DNA of 64,000 nucleotides from Neoarius graeffei (lineage: Eukaryota; Chordata; Actinopteri; Siluriformes; Ariidae), in the NCBI RefSeq assembly GCF_027579695.1, contig NC_083572.1, forward strand, positions 17,584,421 to 17,648,420, read 5' to 3'. A program made the translations under genes and the position numbers. The notes beneath the pieces were generated by a model. The model was given only the letters and a program-made list of their open reading frames with translations, did no database searches and was not told the origin of the DNA. Positions 44,891 to 56,264 of the stretch are shown in pieces (position 1 is the first letter of the stretch; every line of letters starts with the position of its first letter).

Positions 44891-46498
44891 TAGTGGGGCA
44901 AAAAAGTATTTAGTCAGTCACCAATTGTGCAAGTTCTCCCCCTTAAAAAGATGAGAGAGAGGCCTGTAATTTTCATCATAGGTACACTTCAACTATGAGA
45001 GACAAAATGAGAAAAAAAAATCCAGAAAAATCACATTGTCTGATTTCTAAAGAATTTATTTGCAAATTATGGTGGAAAATAAGTATTTGGTCAATAACAA
45101 AAGTTCATCTCAATACTTTGTTATATACCCTTTGTTGGCAATGACAGAGGTCAAACGTTTTCTGTAAGTCTTCACAAGGTTTTCACACACTGTTGCTGGT
45201 ATTTTGACCCATTCCTCCATGCAGATCTCCTCTAGAGCAATGATGTTTTGGGGCTGTCGCTGGGCAACACGGACTTTCAACTCCCTCCAAAGATTTTCTA
45301 TGGGGTTGAGATCTGGAGACTGGCTAGGCCACTCCATGACCTTGAAATGCTTCTTACGAAGCCACTCCTTCGTTGCCCGGGCGGTGTGTTTGGGATCATT
45401 GTCATGCTGAAAGACCCAGCCACGTTTCATCTTCAATGCCCTTGCTGATGGAAGGAGGTTTTCACTCAAAATCTCACGATACATGGCCCCATTCATTCTT
45501 TCCTTTACACGGATCAGTCGTCCTGGTCCCTTTGCAGAAAAACAGCCCCAAAGCATGATGTTTCCACCCCCATGCTTCACAGTAGGTATGGTGTTCTTTG
45601 GATGCAACTCGGCATTCTTTCTCCTCCAAACACGACAAGTTGAGTTTTTACCAAAAAGTTCTATTTTGGTTTCATCTGACCATATGACATTCTCCCAATC
45701 CTCTTCTGGATCATCCAAATGCTCTCTAGCAAACTTCAGATGGGCCTGGACATGTACTGGCTTAAGCAGGGGGACACGTCTGGCACTGCAGGATTTGAGT
45801 CCCTGGCGGCGTAGTGTGTTACTGATGGTAGCCTTTGTTACTTTGGTCCCAGCTCTCTGCAGGTCATTCACTAGGTCCCCCCGTATGGTTCTGGGATTTT
45901 TGCTCACCGTTCTTGTGATCATTTTGACCCCACGGGGTGAGATCTTGCGTGTAGCCCCAGATCGAGGGAGATTATCAGTGGTCTTGTATGTCTTCCATTT
46001 TCTAATAATTGCTCCCACAGTTGATTTCTTCACACCAAGCTGCTTACCTATTGCAGATTCAGTCTTCCCAGCCTGGTGCAGGTCTACAATTTTGTTTCTG
46101 GTATCCTTTGACAGCTCTTTGGTCTTGGCCATAGTGGAGTTTGGAGTGTGACTGTTTGAGGTTGTGGACAGGTGTCTTTTATACTGATAACGAGTTCAAA
46201 CAGGTGCAATTAATACAGGTAACGAGTGGAGGACAGAGGAGCCTCTTAAAGAAGTTGTTACAGGTCTGTGAGAGCCAGAAATCTTGCTTGTTTGTAGGTG
46301 ACCAAATACTTATTTTACCAAGGAATTTACCAATTAATTCATTAAAAATCCTACAATGTGATTTCCTGGATTCTTTCCCCCCATTCTGTCTCTCATAGTT
46401 GAAGTGTACCTATGATGAAAATTACAGGCCTCTCTCATCTTTTTAAGTGGGAGAACTTGCACAATTGGTGGCTGACTAAATACTTTTTTGCCCCACTG
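44891..46498 (-). mobile_element. Tc1 transposon with intact transposase gene
   Basis: TA-flanked (44889-44890, 46499-46500). Arms of about 200 bp begin (T/C)AGTGGGGCAAAAAAGTA and continue TTTAGTCAG and CAATTGTGCAAGTTCTCCC with few differences. Located in carrier intron 1, antisense to the gene. Confidence 0.95.
45110..46132 (-). CDS. Tc1 transposase, uninterrupted
   Basis: 340 residues, the family's usual length. Order: first HTH (residues 8-45, [20 protein letters not shown]), a linker with SGATRK in place of the usual GRPRK-like minor-groove motif, second HTH (about 66-110, with [14 protein letters not shown]), then the DD34E core. First catalytic D in [12 protein letters not shown] (about 151), [12 protein letters not shown] (about 189), second D in [11 protein letters not shown] (about 243), and E in [11 protein letters not shown] (about 278). 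The C-terminus is ANKGYITKY. It cuts and pastes by double-strand excision at TA sites. No stops or frameshifts, so it may encode active protein; the degraded linker could reduce end binding. Confidence 0.95.
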   Translation of the reverse strand: MAKTKELSKDTRNKIVDLHQAGKTESAIGKQLGVKKSTVGAIIRKWKTYKTTDNLPRSGATRKISPRGVKMITRTVSKNPRTIRGDLVNDLQRAGTKVTKATISNTLRRQGLKSCSARRVPLLKPVHVQAHLKFAREHLDDPEEDWENVIWSDETKIELFGKNSTCRVWRRKNAELHPKNTIPTVKHGGGNIMLWGCFSAKGPGRLIRVKERMNGAMYREILSENLLPSARALKMKRGWVFQHDNDPKHTARATKEWLRKKHFKVMEWPSQSPDLNPIENLWRELKVRVAQRQPQNIIALEEICMEEWVKIPATVCENLVKTYRKRLTSVIANKGYITKY

Positions 46499-46500
46499 TA

Positions 46501-46633
46501 TATACAGTGTGTAAACACACGCCGAGAACTTGTATGGTTCTAGAATGGTGTCATATCTAACTCGTTGTGTAACAGAAACACATATAAATGTTTCATTAAT
46601 TTATAAAGATGTTTACACTTTACCGGAACAGTG

Positions 46634-46681
<48 letters not shown>

Positions 46682-47377
46682 AGCACAAGACGCGTGCACC
46701 TACACAACAGGTTTAGCAGATTACATAACTGGCCCAGCAGATTATGACGTGTTACTTTATAGGCCTGCTATAATTAGTGTAACTGTCATCATCATAATAA
46801 TAAAGCTCAACAAAATATGACAGTCAGACATTTTAAATAATGAGATATAACAATATTGTGAAATCTAGCAAGTACTGTATATACTGTAGCAGTATTTTTA
46901 AATATACAACTTACAGTTCAGGGGTTCCGTACCTTAACCCAGTTGTAGTCATTGTCCAATATTTGTTTCATTAAAAGCCATGAGCCTAATGATTTTGGAT
47001 GAGACAGGCGTCCATTATTTGATAACAATATTAGCCTGATAACTCCTGTACAAATCTAGAGAAGCAAAAACATCTTGGTTGATCAAATACATTTCGAGGT
47101 TCAGGATCTATGAACGTACATTTTAGACACCTCAGTGCACTCCTCCCATCACTAATAGCTAGTCAGCTAGTTAACTGCTAGTTAGTCTTGCAAGCCGGAT
47201 CTCTAGCTTTTCTAGAGCATCTGGTACTTTTCATTAATAAATATGGCCAAAACCACCAATATAAAGAGGCAATATGTCTGACATCACACACATATATGGG
47301 ATAAAATACATCAGTGTATCAGATTGGGTAATATAATAAATCTGATCTGGAACCAGTCCATGGTTTCAAGCAAGTAT
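46501..47377. other. Carrier intron 1, no gene seen
   Basis: Contains a (CA)n microsatellite at 46638-46677. Otherwise AT-rich, no recognised repeats. Confidence 0.45.
46638..46677. repeat. (CA)n microsatellite
   Basis: About 20 uninterrupted CA units. Confidence 0.97.
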
Positions 47378-47384
47378 TCCATCC

Positions 47385-47760
47385 ATTAACCGCTTATCCT
47401 GTGCAGGGTAGCAGGCAAACTGGAGCCTATCCCAGCTGACTTTGGGCGAGAGGCGGGGTACACCCTGGACAAGTCGCTAGATCATGGCAGGGCTGACACA
47501 CAGAGACAACCAACCATTCACACTCACATTAACACCTACGGTCAATTTAGAACCACCAATTAGCCTAACCTGCATGTCTTTGGACTGTGTGGAAACTGGA
47601 GCGCTCGGAGGAAACCCACGCAGACACGGGGATAACATACAAACTCCACACAGAAAGGCCCCCGTTGGCCGCTGAGCTCGAACCCAAGACCTTCTTGCTG
47701 TGAGGCAACAGTGCTAACCACTACACCACCTGGCAAGTGTTCATCTCATCTCATCTCATT
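47385..47760 (-). mobile_element. SINE, full length
   Basis: Minus-strand copy, from CCATTAACCGCTTATCCTGT to CTAACCACTACACCACC, with a CATCTCATCTCATCTC stretch after it. Confidence 0.88.
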
Positions 47761-47879
47761 ATCTCGTATGTGAAAATGTTATTTCCACCAAGCCACCAGC
47801 AATATACCTAAATTACTAATATACCAATTTGGGAATCAGCTATCCAAAAAGAGGTCACTACTTAAAAATCATGTTTTTA

Positions 47880-48230
47880 AATTGAAATTTTGTTGGAGGA
47901 GATTATGCTTTCACCTCTTTGTTTGTTTATCTGTTCCCAACGTAACTCAAAAAATAGTGAAAAGATTTTGATGTAATTTTGAGGAAAGGTGGACCACGGG
48001 CCAAGAAACAATTAGTTTGATTTTGATGCAAATCCGGATATGTATATGGGTCCAAGATTTTCTTTTTGTCTGTTCCCAAGGTAACTCAAAAAATAGCAAA
48101 CGGATTTTGATGAAATTTGGTGTACAGCTTCAGTATTGCCCTAGGTTCAAGTGATTTTGATGATGATCATATGTTGCTTGGCGGAGGTATTCACTCTACC
48201 CTAGAGTACCCTTCTAGTTTTAAGATTGAT
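47880..48230. repeat. Dispersed tandem-bearing repeat fragment
   Basis: GTAACTCAAAAAATAG(T/C)(G/A)AA and GGATTTTGATG(A/T)AATTT occur twice (47942, 48080), and it ends GGCGGAGGTATTCACTCTACC, AGAGTACCCTTCTAG. Similar in style to the window-start repeat. Confidence 0.6.
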
Positions 48231-48417
48231 CAACATTCATTGTTGGTAACTACTCATCAGGATTGTAGTGGATCTGGAGACTATTATAGAAACACTGGGC
48301 TCGATGGGCTTAATACACCTTTGATGGGACACCAGTCCATCACTTTTTCTATCCTTCCATCATTTTCAGCTCCATTTCCTGAAGATCTAACGTTGGAATT
48401 TTCAAATCTCTCCATAG

Positions 48418-48904
48418 GTACAAAATGCCAGCAAGCACATTGTGGCAGAAAAGTACTACAAGGGCTTCATCGACTGCATTATTCGCATCCCCAAAGAGCA
48501 GGGTGTCCTTTCATACTGGAGAGGCAACCTGGCCAACGTGATCCGGTACATTCCGACACAGGCCCTCAACTTCACCTTCAAGGATAGGTACAAGAAGTTA
48601 TTCCTGGATGGTGTGGACCAGAGCACGCAATTCTGGCGCTACTTTGCTGGTAACCTGGCCTCAGGGGGTGCTGCAGGGGCCACATCTCTCTGTTTTGTCT
48701 ACCCACTAGACTTCGCTCGCACTCGTCTGGCAGCAGACATTGGCAAGGAAAGAGTGCAGAGGGAATTCACCGGACTGCGTGACTGTTTTGGGAAAATACT
48801 CAAGACTGATGGACCAAGAGGTCTTTACAGTGGTTTCAGTGTGTCTGTGCAGGGCATCATCATCTACAGGGCTGCTTACTTTGGCATCTACGACACCATC
48901 AAGA
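48418..48904 (+). CDS. ADP/ATP carrier, exon 2
   Basis: 487 bp, acceptor CTCCATAG, donor GTGAGG. Residues 38-199 plus one base. Holds helices 2 to 4: [13 protein letters not shown] with the conserved contact Arg (R80 with Met), the second carrier motif [13 protein letters not shown], and [15 protein letters not shown] with the conserved GI..Y contacts. All expected residues are present. The last codon is split and joins exon 3 as Ser (usually Gly). Confidence 0.95.
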
Positions 48905-49300
48905 GTGAGGGCACTGTTTTACTGTTTAGATAAGTTATAGCCAGCTTTACATGTGTCCATACTGAGGGCCATATTTAGAGTTGGTGACTTGAGTCCAAAA
49001 GTGTTGTCTATAACTACACAGGGAAAGTTCTGCATATGTTTAATTGTGTTTTCTGGACTCCCCCATTTGGATCATGCAAATTACCTGCATGTTGGTGATG
49101 CATCCAAGGTTGCCAGATTGTTCTTGACTAGATGCATCCAAGACTGGGATTTCAAAAGCATCTTGATCACTTATTCACCTTTAAAGATGAGCACTTGCCT
49201 TTAAACCTGAAAAAGGATCAGGGATAGAACATGGGGACATAAAATGGAAGTAGCCCCTACATTTCATTTTTTAAATTAAAAATAAAAAAAAAAATTATAT
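48905..49300. other. Carrier intron 2, no feature seen
   Basis: Intronic sequence with no recognised repeat. Confidence 0.4.
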
Positions 49301-49301
49301 A

Positions 49302-49345
49302 GACACTATATGACCTGACCAAAGGTTTGTGGACACCTGGGCTTC
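49302..49345. mobile_element. Tc1 terminal fragment
   Basis: ACACTATATGACCTGACC and AAAGGTTTGTGGACACCTGG, related to the terminus at 10563. Confidence 0.6.
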
Positions 49346-49406
49346 ACCCTCATATGGGGCAAGCATTGAAACACATTAATTAGGAGTCTAGTGTATCGTC
49401 AAAGTA

Positions 49407-49856
49407 TGAGGGTACTTCAAAAAGTTCTCGGCCTCGCCCAGAAAACGTCACAGGAGAAAGATTGTTCTTGCATTATTTTTCTACATGGTCTCCTTTAGCT
49501 TCAATGCACTCGGGCCACTGATGATCAAGCTTCGCTATCCGTTTGTGGAAGGTGGTCACATCTTGAGCCTCCAGATACTTCTTAAGAACATGGATGACTT
49601 CATCATCACTCTGAAAATGGTGGCCACGCGAGTGAGATTTCAGTTTAGGGAACAGATAGAAGTCAGACGGTGCCAGGTTGGGTGAGTAAAGTGCATGGGG
49701 CAATAGTTCAAAGCCACATTTGGCTGCTTCTGCCACTGCCACCTGCGCTGTGTGGATGGGTGCATTGTCTTGGAACAAGAGCACGCCAGCTTGAAGCTTT
49801 CCTCTCCTTTTTTCTTTAATTGCTTCTTTCATTTGAGTTTTTTGTGGACAGGCTTT
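49407..49856 (-). pseudogene. Mariner transposase, 3' third and terminal repeat
   Basis: The minus strand encodes 119 residues with LFQDNAPIHTAQ (second catalytic D), then YSPNLAPSDFYLFPKLK, where the third acidic residue is D (DD34D, the mariner signature rather than Tc1's DD34E). It ends near WPECIEAKGDHVEK. The end GAGGGTACTTCAAAAAGTTC at 49408 looks like the terminal repeat. The N-terminal two thirds is missing. Lies in carrier intron 2, antisense. Confidence 0.85.
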
Positions 49857-50693
49857 ATAGGATACAGTTATGGCCCAAAATTGGAGTTACACCCCTTGTT
49901 TCTGGGTGAAGCTGAGAACTTTTTGAAATATCCTCATATTACTGCATGAATAGTTGTAATTATAGTCATCCCATTAGTCACTGAATTTTTTTCTATGTTT
50001 AATTGAACAATAAGGCTTTCATTATTCAGAAGCTTATAAAATAGCACTTAATCCAGCACATCCTATTATTTTTTTCTTTTTTTCTTTTTTAATATGGTGT
50101 GATTTACAGTTAATTGTGCACACAACAAATGTAGCCGTAAGATCAACTGTAAAGTGTGTGAAGCTGTGAAACTGTAATGTGTGGGATGTAGGCTATTATA
50201 TCATGCTTTTAATTTGCTCATTTAATTTTTCAGATGAATAATATAAAGTGGATTCAAGGATAAACAAGCTATCATCTGTTAAGCTTACTGCTTAATTTAA
50301 TTTATAATCAATATCTCTGATTGTTACTTGTCCTTGTGGGGGGAAAAAACCCTTTTCATGGACTTTAATGGATAGTATTACTCAAGTAAGTGCCACGTTT
50401 ATGTATTTCATAAGTTTTTGGGTTTTTTTTGTGCGTGTGTAATTGCAAGCCAAAATATACACTTCAGTGTGACATATTGTACAACCCGTGGCATTGGACT
50501 TAATACTGATCCTCGCTCGAGCTAATAGCAGAAAAATGGATTCAAGGATGCACGACTCCACTGCATGTACATAACTCATACATAATCGAATAGCACTTAA
50601 GTCTGTAGCTTCATCTGAGATCTGAATAGTAATGTGCAAAATCTTCAGCATGCACGCTGAATATTGTCCTGAAAGCCTTGATCTGTTGTACAG
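49857..50693. other. Carrier intron 2, distal part
   Basis: AT-rich; short T-runs; no recognised repeats. Confidence 0.4.
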
Positions 50694-50834
50694 GTACGTT
50701 TCCAGATCCAAAGAATGTCCACTTTGTGATAAGCTGGATGATCGCGCAGAGCGTGACTACAGTTGCTGGACTCATCTCCTACCCTTTTGATACAGTGCGT
50801 CGTCGCATGATGATGCAATCAGGACTTAAAGGGG
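50694..50834 (+). CDS. ADP/ATP carrier, exon 3
   Basis: 141 bp, acceptor GTACAG, donor GTAAGT. Residues 200-246. Holds [18 protein letters not shown] (helix 5) and the family signature [10 protein letters not shown] within the third carrier motif YPFDTVRRR, diagnostic of ADP/ATP carriers. Confidence 0.95.
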
Positions 50835-50987
50835 GTAAGTCAGTAGACTTAGCTGAATAGCAATAGTCAGTAGTTGGTTCAGAAACCAACAACAAACAAA
50901 CCAATGGAAGCCGTGTTTGCTCAGCATTTTAAAAAGTTGTTTCCCCAAAATTGCCATTTTGTCATGTTTGTCCCTGTCCCTGAAATA

Positions 50988-51535
50988 CAGTACCAGGCAA
51001 AAGTTTGGACACACCTTCTAATTAGATTGTTTTTCTTTATTTTTCTTTTATTAAAAGACACTTCATGTCTTAAAGTAATGATGGATATCGTTTCTCTTTA
51101 CTTAGTCGAGCGGTTCTTGACATAATATGGATTACTACAGTTGCGGAATAGGGCTATTTACTGTATTGTTATTATTTACTGCTTGATCTCAAACGCATTA
51201 GGAAGGCAAGAAATTAATCCGCTAAGTAACTTTTGACGAGACACGCCTGTGAACTGAAAAGCATTCCAGGTAACTACCTCATGAAGCTGGTTAAGATAAT
51301 GCCGATAGTGTGCAAAGTGTCATCAAGGTAAACACTGGCTACTTGGAAGAATCTAAAATATGAAATTAATTTTGCTTAACACTTTTTTTGTTTACCACAT
51401 AATTCCATATCTGTTCCATATGTTATTTCATAGTGTTGATCTCTTCAGTATTGTTCTACAATGTAGAAAATAGTCAAAATACAGAAAACCCTATAAATGA
51501 GTAGAGTGGGGTGAACAAACTTTTGACTGGTACTG
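50988..51535. mobile_element. Tc1-type MITE, complete
   Basis: CAGTACCAGGCAAAAGTTTG at the left and CAAACTTTTGACTGGTACTG at the right, TA on both sides. 548 bp, no coding. The partner of 7276-7595. Confidence 0.92.
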
Positions 51536-51640
51536 TATTTTGTGATCACGGTTTACTTTAGTTTTAGTAGCTACATAATAAATAATATGGATGCCAAGTA
51601 AAAAAAAAGCGTCTAGCTGCCAGTTTAGTACTGTTTAAAC

Positions 51641-51982
51641 TATCCATCCATCGATTATCTGTAGCCGCTTATCCTGTACAGGGTCACGGGCGAGCTGGAG
51701 CCTATCCCAGCTGGCTATGGGCAAGAGGCGGGGTACACCCTGGACAAGTCGCCATGTCATCGCAGGGCTGACACATAGAGACAAACAACCATTCACACCT
51801 ACGGTCAATTTAGAGCCGTCAATTAGCCTAACCTGCATGTCTTTGGACTGTGGAGGAAACCCACACAAACATGGGGAGAACATGCAAACTCCATATAGAA
51901 AGGTCCCCATCAGCTGCTGGGTTCGAACCCAGGACCTTCTTGCTGTGAGGCGACAATGCTAACCACTACGCCGCCCCGCCTA
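51641..51982 (-). mobile_element. SINE copy
   Basis: Minus-strand, from ATCCATCCATCGATTATCTG to CTAACCACTACGCCGCCCC. Confidence 0.88.
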
Positions 51983-52040
51983 GCAGATGAAAAAAAAAAC
52001 CATCATAGCTACTATTTGGCTTCACCAAACTCACTGTCTT

Positions 52041-52400
52041 CCATCCATCCATTATCCGTAACCGCTTATCCTGTGCAGGGTCATGGGTAAGCTGGAGCCT
52101 GTTCTAGCTGACTATGGGTGAGAAGCAGGGTACACCCTGGACAAGCTGCCAGGTCATTGTAGGGCTGACACATAGAGACAAACAACCATTGACACTCAGT
52201 CAATTTAGAGCCACCAATTAGCCTAACCTGCATGTCTTTGGACGGTATGGAAAATGGAGCACCCGGAAGAAACCCACGCAGACACGAGGAGAACATGCAA
52301 ACTGCACACAGAAAGGTCCCCGTCGGTTGCTAGGCTCGAACCCAAGACCTTCTTGCTGTGAGGCGACAGTGCTAACCACTACACCACCATGCCACCCCAC
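52041..52400 (-). mobile_element. SINE copy
   Basis: Minus-strand, from CCATCCATCCATTATCCGTA to CACTACACCACCATGCCACC. A possible target duplication CTCACTGTCTTCC is present on both sides (52029, 52400). Confidence 0.88.
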
Positions 52401-52760
52401 TCACTGTCTTCCTCAGAACATAATTTCAGCTTTTTGACTGAGGTACTGAGTGTAGCCCAATGTCTGAAGGTGGGATTGTAGTATACAGTATTAGAAGTGA
52501 TACAATTCTAATGAAATTTGTCGAATTATTTTTTTAATATGGGGTTTTCTGCTATTTTATGAAACATTATGTACAAATGATGTTACTGAGCCACCTCATG
52601 CCATTTGCTTTTTAAACATGCAGTTTGCATCATGCTAAATTGTAAACCTGTAAGATTCTCTCACTTGTTAACAACATTCAAGTTGTGGCTAACATGCAAA
52701 ACAACAACAATAAAAAAGCATCAGACACCAATCTAAGAAATTTGTCAATTTCATTTCCAG
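52401..52760. other. Carrier intron 3, no feature seen
   Basis: AT-rich; nothing recognised. Confidence 0.4.
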
Positions 52761-53095
52761 GCACGGTGGTGTAGTGGTTAGCACTGTTGCCTCACAGCAA
52801 GAAGGTTCTGGGTTTGAGCCCAGTGGCCGATGGGGGCCTTTCTGTGTGGAGTTTGCATGTTCTCCCCATGTCTGTGTGGGTTTCCTCCGGGTGCTCCGGT
52901 TTCCCCCACATGCAGGTTAGGCTAATTGGTGGCTCTAAATTGACCGTAAGTGTGAATGAGAGTTTGTCTCCATGTGTCAGCTATGCTGTGATTTTGTCCA
53001 GGGTGTACCCCGCCTCTAACCCATAGTCAGCTGGAATAGGCTCCAGCTTGCCTACGACCCTGCAAAGGATATAAACGGTTACGGATAACGGATGG
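52761..53095 (+). mobile_element. SINE copy
   Basis: GGCACGGTGGTGTAGTGG to ACGGTTACGGATAACGGATG; lacks about 25 bp near 52912 (the ACAGTCCAAAG segment). Confidence 0.88.
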
Positions 53096-53195
53096 CTTTC
53101 CAGTCAAGCTGTTATCATCTATGTGTTTAGATTCCATTTTTTTCTCCTTATATGCAAGTTGCATTGGATAAAAGTGTCTGCCAATTGATTACACA

Positions 53196-54820
53196 CAGTG
53201 CTCAGCGTAAATGAGTACACCCCCTTTGAAAAGTAACATTTTAAACAATATCTCAACGAACACAAACAATTTCCAAAATGTTGACAAGACAAAGTTTAAT
53301 ATAACATCTGTTTGACGTATAACGTGAAAGTAAGGTTAATAATATAAACTTAGATTACACATTTTTCAGTTTTACTGAAATTAGGGTGGTGCAAAAATGA
53401 GTACACCCCACAACAAAAACTACTCCATCTAGTATTTTGTATGGCCTCCATGATTTTTAATGACCGCACCAAGTCTTCTAGGCATGGAATGAACAAGTTG
53501 GCGACATTTTGCAACATCAATCTTTTTCCATTCTTCAACAATGACCTCTTTTAGTGACTGGATGCTGGATGGAGATCGATGCTCAACTTGTCTCTTCAGA
53601 ATTCCCCATAGGTGTTCGATTGGGTTCAGATCAGGAGACATACTTGGCCACTGAATCACTTTCACCCTGTTCTTCTTCAGAAATCCAACAGTGGCCTTAG
53701 ATGTGTGTTTGGTCATGTTGGAAAAGTGCACAACGACCAAGGGCATGGAGTGATGGTAGCATCTTCTCTTTCAGTATAGAGCAATACATCTGTGAATTCA
53801 TGATGCCATCAATGAAATGCAGCTCCCGACACCAGCAGCACTCATGCAGCCCCACATAAGGACACTGCCACCACCATGTTTCACTGTAGGCACCAGGCAT
53901 TTTTCTTTGTATTCCTCACCTTTGTGATGCCATACAGTTTTGAAGCCATCAGTTCCAAAAACATTTATCTCTGTCTCATCACTCCAGAGTATAGAGTCCC
54001 AGTAGTCTTCATCTTTGTCAGCATGGGCCCTGGCAAATTTAGGCGGGCTTTTTTGTGCCTGGGCTTTAGGAGAGGCTTCTTTCGTGGACGGCATCCATGC
54101 ATGCCATTCCTCTGCAGTGCACACCGTATTGTGTCACGGGAAATAGTCACCCCAGTTTGGCTTTCTACTTCTTTAGATAACTGCAGTGAACTCGCATGCC
54201 GATTTTCTTCAACCCTTCTCATCAGAAGACGCTCCTGTCGAGGTGTTAACTTCCGTGGATGACCTGGACGTCTCTGTGAGATGGTTGCAGTTCCATCTTT
54301 CTTCAATTTTTGTACCACTTTTGCTACAGTATTCTGACTGATAAGTAAAGCTTTGCTGATCTTCTTGTAGCCTTCATCTTTGTGGTGTAAAGAAATTATT
54401 TTCTTTGGGGAATTCTGAAGAGACAAGTTGAGCATCACTCTCCATCCAGCATCCAGTCACTAAAAGAGGTCATTGTTGAAGAATGGAAAAAGATTGATGT
54501 TGCAAAATGTCGCCAACTTGTTCATTCCATGCCTAGAAGACTTGGTGCTGTCATTAAAAATCATGGAGGCCATACAAAGTACTAGATGGAGTAGTTTTTG
54601 TTGTGGGGTGTACTCATTTTTGCACCACCCTAATTTCAGTAAAACTGAAAAATGTGTAATCTAAGTTTTTATATTATTAACCTTACTTTCACGTTATAAG
54701 TTAAACAGATGTTATATTAAACTTTGTCTCCTCAACATTTTGGAAATTGTTTGTGTTCATTGAGATATTGTTTAAAATGTTACTTTTCAAAGGGGGTGTA
54801 CTCATTTACGCTCAGCACTG
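53196..54820 (-). mobile_element. Tc1 foldback with 420-bp inverted arms
   Basis: Left arm 53196 to about 53612 and right arm about 54403-54820 are reverse complements, starting CAGTGCTCAGCGTAAATGAG. Each arm includes the transposase C-terminal coding end (KNHGGHTKY). The right TA flank is at 54821. The normal 5' end has been replaced by an inverted copy of the 3' end. Confidence 0.9.
53429..54395 (-). pseudogene. Tc1 transposase, frameshifted
   Basis: Pieces in order on the minus strand: HTH region from KKIISLHHKDEGYKKISK with RRPGHPRKLTPRQ (54395-53970), ILWSDETEINVFGTDG with the first D (about 54000), HGGGSVLMWGCMSAAGVG (about 53850), a break near 53720, then FSNMTKHTSKA (the second catalytic D region is damaged: D-N replaced around NMTKH) and [11 protein letters not shown] with the E (about 53620). 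It ends KNHGGHTKY at 53429. At least three frameshifts. The true N-terminus is missing because the right arm overwrites it. Confidence 0.88.
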
Positions 54821-54822
54821 TA

Positions 54823-55139
54823 TGACTGAGAATTTAAGCCTGCAAATTCTAAAGACCAGTTCACACCAGAAGAGTTTCTGAATGTTTTCCATTGTCTGTC
54901 TCACTAGCTAAATAACGCATGTGTAAAACAGGAAGCCCATGCATCCTTCTGCCTTTTTTGTACATGCTATGTATTTTTCATCTAACAAACTCACGCAGTC
55001 CTTCTTACTATTCATATTGAACTTTGTTTAAGCCTCATCTACACCAGTATGGCATTGATGGAAATTGCATAATAATTATCGCTGGTTCAACCTGTTCTAC
55101 ACAAGTTATGTCCTTTTTTTTTTTTTCCTCCAATCGCAG
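54823..55139. other. Carrier intron 3, distal part
   Basis: Ends with a polypyrimidine tract (55112-55131) and CAATCGCAG. No other feature. Confidence 0.5.
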
Positions 55140-55297
55140 CAGACGTCATCTACACTGGCACAGTGGACTGCTGGAAGAAGATTGTTCGTAATGAAGGTGT
55201 CCAGGCTTTCTATAAGGGAACTTGGTCAAATATTCTCAGAAGCATGGGAGGCGCCCTTGTGCTAGTGATTTACGATGAGATAAAGAAAATCATCTGA
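55140..55297 (+). CDS. ADP/ATP carrier, exon 4
   Basis: 158 bp to TGA at 55295-55297. Residues 247-298, with helix 6: [44 protein letters not shown]. The contact Arg (LRxMGG) is kept, but the usual LRGMGG is LRSMGG. The acceptor is a CAGCAG tandem; use of the second AG would delete one Ala and keep frame. Confidence 0.95.
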
Positions 55298-56264
55298 ATA
55301 TCCATCTTGGTTACTTAGACAAAGTCACTGAATGTTGGATAATAACAGGACGGAGACAGAACTAAAAGTCACCTTTATCATTATATACATACAGTACAAC
55401 TGTATTTTATATTATACATACGGTATTGCACAAGAAAAATGAAGTAGTAAGACCTTCAGTGCTACCTCGCACAAAGAAAGGTGTGTGTGTGTTATTACGG
55501 AAAACATCACAATTAGATATTTGTTGGGGATTTGACTCAGTTTGTTGAAAAAAATCGCATCTTAAATATCTACACTCGAAGCAATTCAGTATCGCCATGT
55601 CTTTCCAACTTTATACCAGCTCAGCATGACCGTTTTAACAAAATATCTCCGCGAAAAATCAGTTTTACGGTTTTCCACATCCCTCAAATGTAGTCAGTCA
55701 GACGTGTTTTGTGTCCATTTGGTGTTGCACTGGAGCTGTGAGGCTAATAAAGCTAATGACGTAATGAAAGTCTGTCTCACCGTAACTGTATGATTTCATG
55801 CCCAAATCTTCATAGCAGATGTGTCATGGATATTTTGGTTCTAGATTTCTAGTTAATGTAGTGATTTTTAAAATCAGCGAGATACTCTGTTCATATATGA
55901 CTTCAAATTGCATTGCTAAGTTGCTAGTAGGTAGCCTCTTGTTGTGAAATGTGATACCAAAATGTGCTGAGAAAAAGTGCTAGCAGTTAATCAAGACGGC
56001 TACCCCATGAGTTTACAGCATTTAGCTATATAGTGAAACGTGTTCATGTTTATATAGAGGTCACACTCGGTCGTAAACCACACCAGTGAGTCTGTGTGAC
56101 CTAAAGAACTGGATTTGTGTCCAATATTTATGGAGGGGATACTGAACAAGTCAAGCTTGCATAGTTTGTTAGCTAAACTGGCTTCATAGTGCCAGTGCTA
56201 AGCGAAGGACACAAACCCTGCTGAATAGTTTGCTACTTAATCCCAAACTGTACCATGTTACAAT
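55298..56264 (+). other. Carrier 3' UTR and flank
   Basis: No further exons. AATAAA at 55745-55750 is the first canonical signal, giving a UTR near 450-470 nt. Confidence 0.55.
55745..55750 (+). terminator. Candidate polyadenylation signal of the carrier gene
   Basis: AATAAA in GGCTAATAAAGC, 448 bp after the stop codon. Confidence 0.45.

Noticed and set aside
45204-46151. Plus-strand frames opposite the intact Tc1 transposase, up to 222 codons
   Set aside because: Antisense shadows of the transposase coding strand.
48117-48587. A 156-codon frame running into carrier exon 2
   Set aside because: Its 5' part is repeat sequence and it reads exon 2 in the wrong frame after the splice acceptor at 48417.
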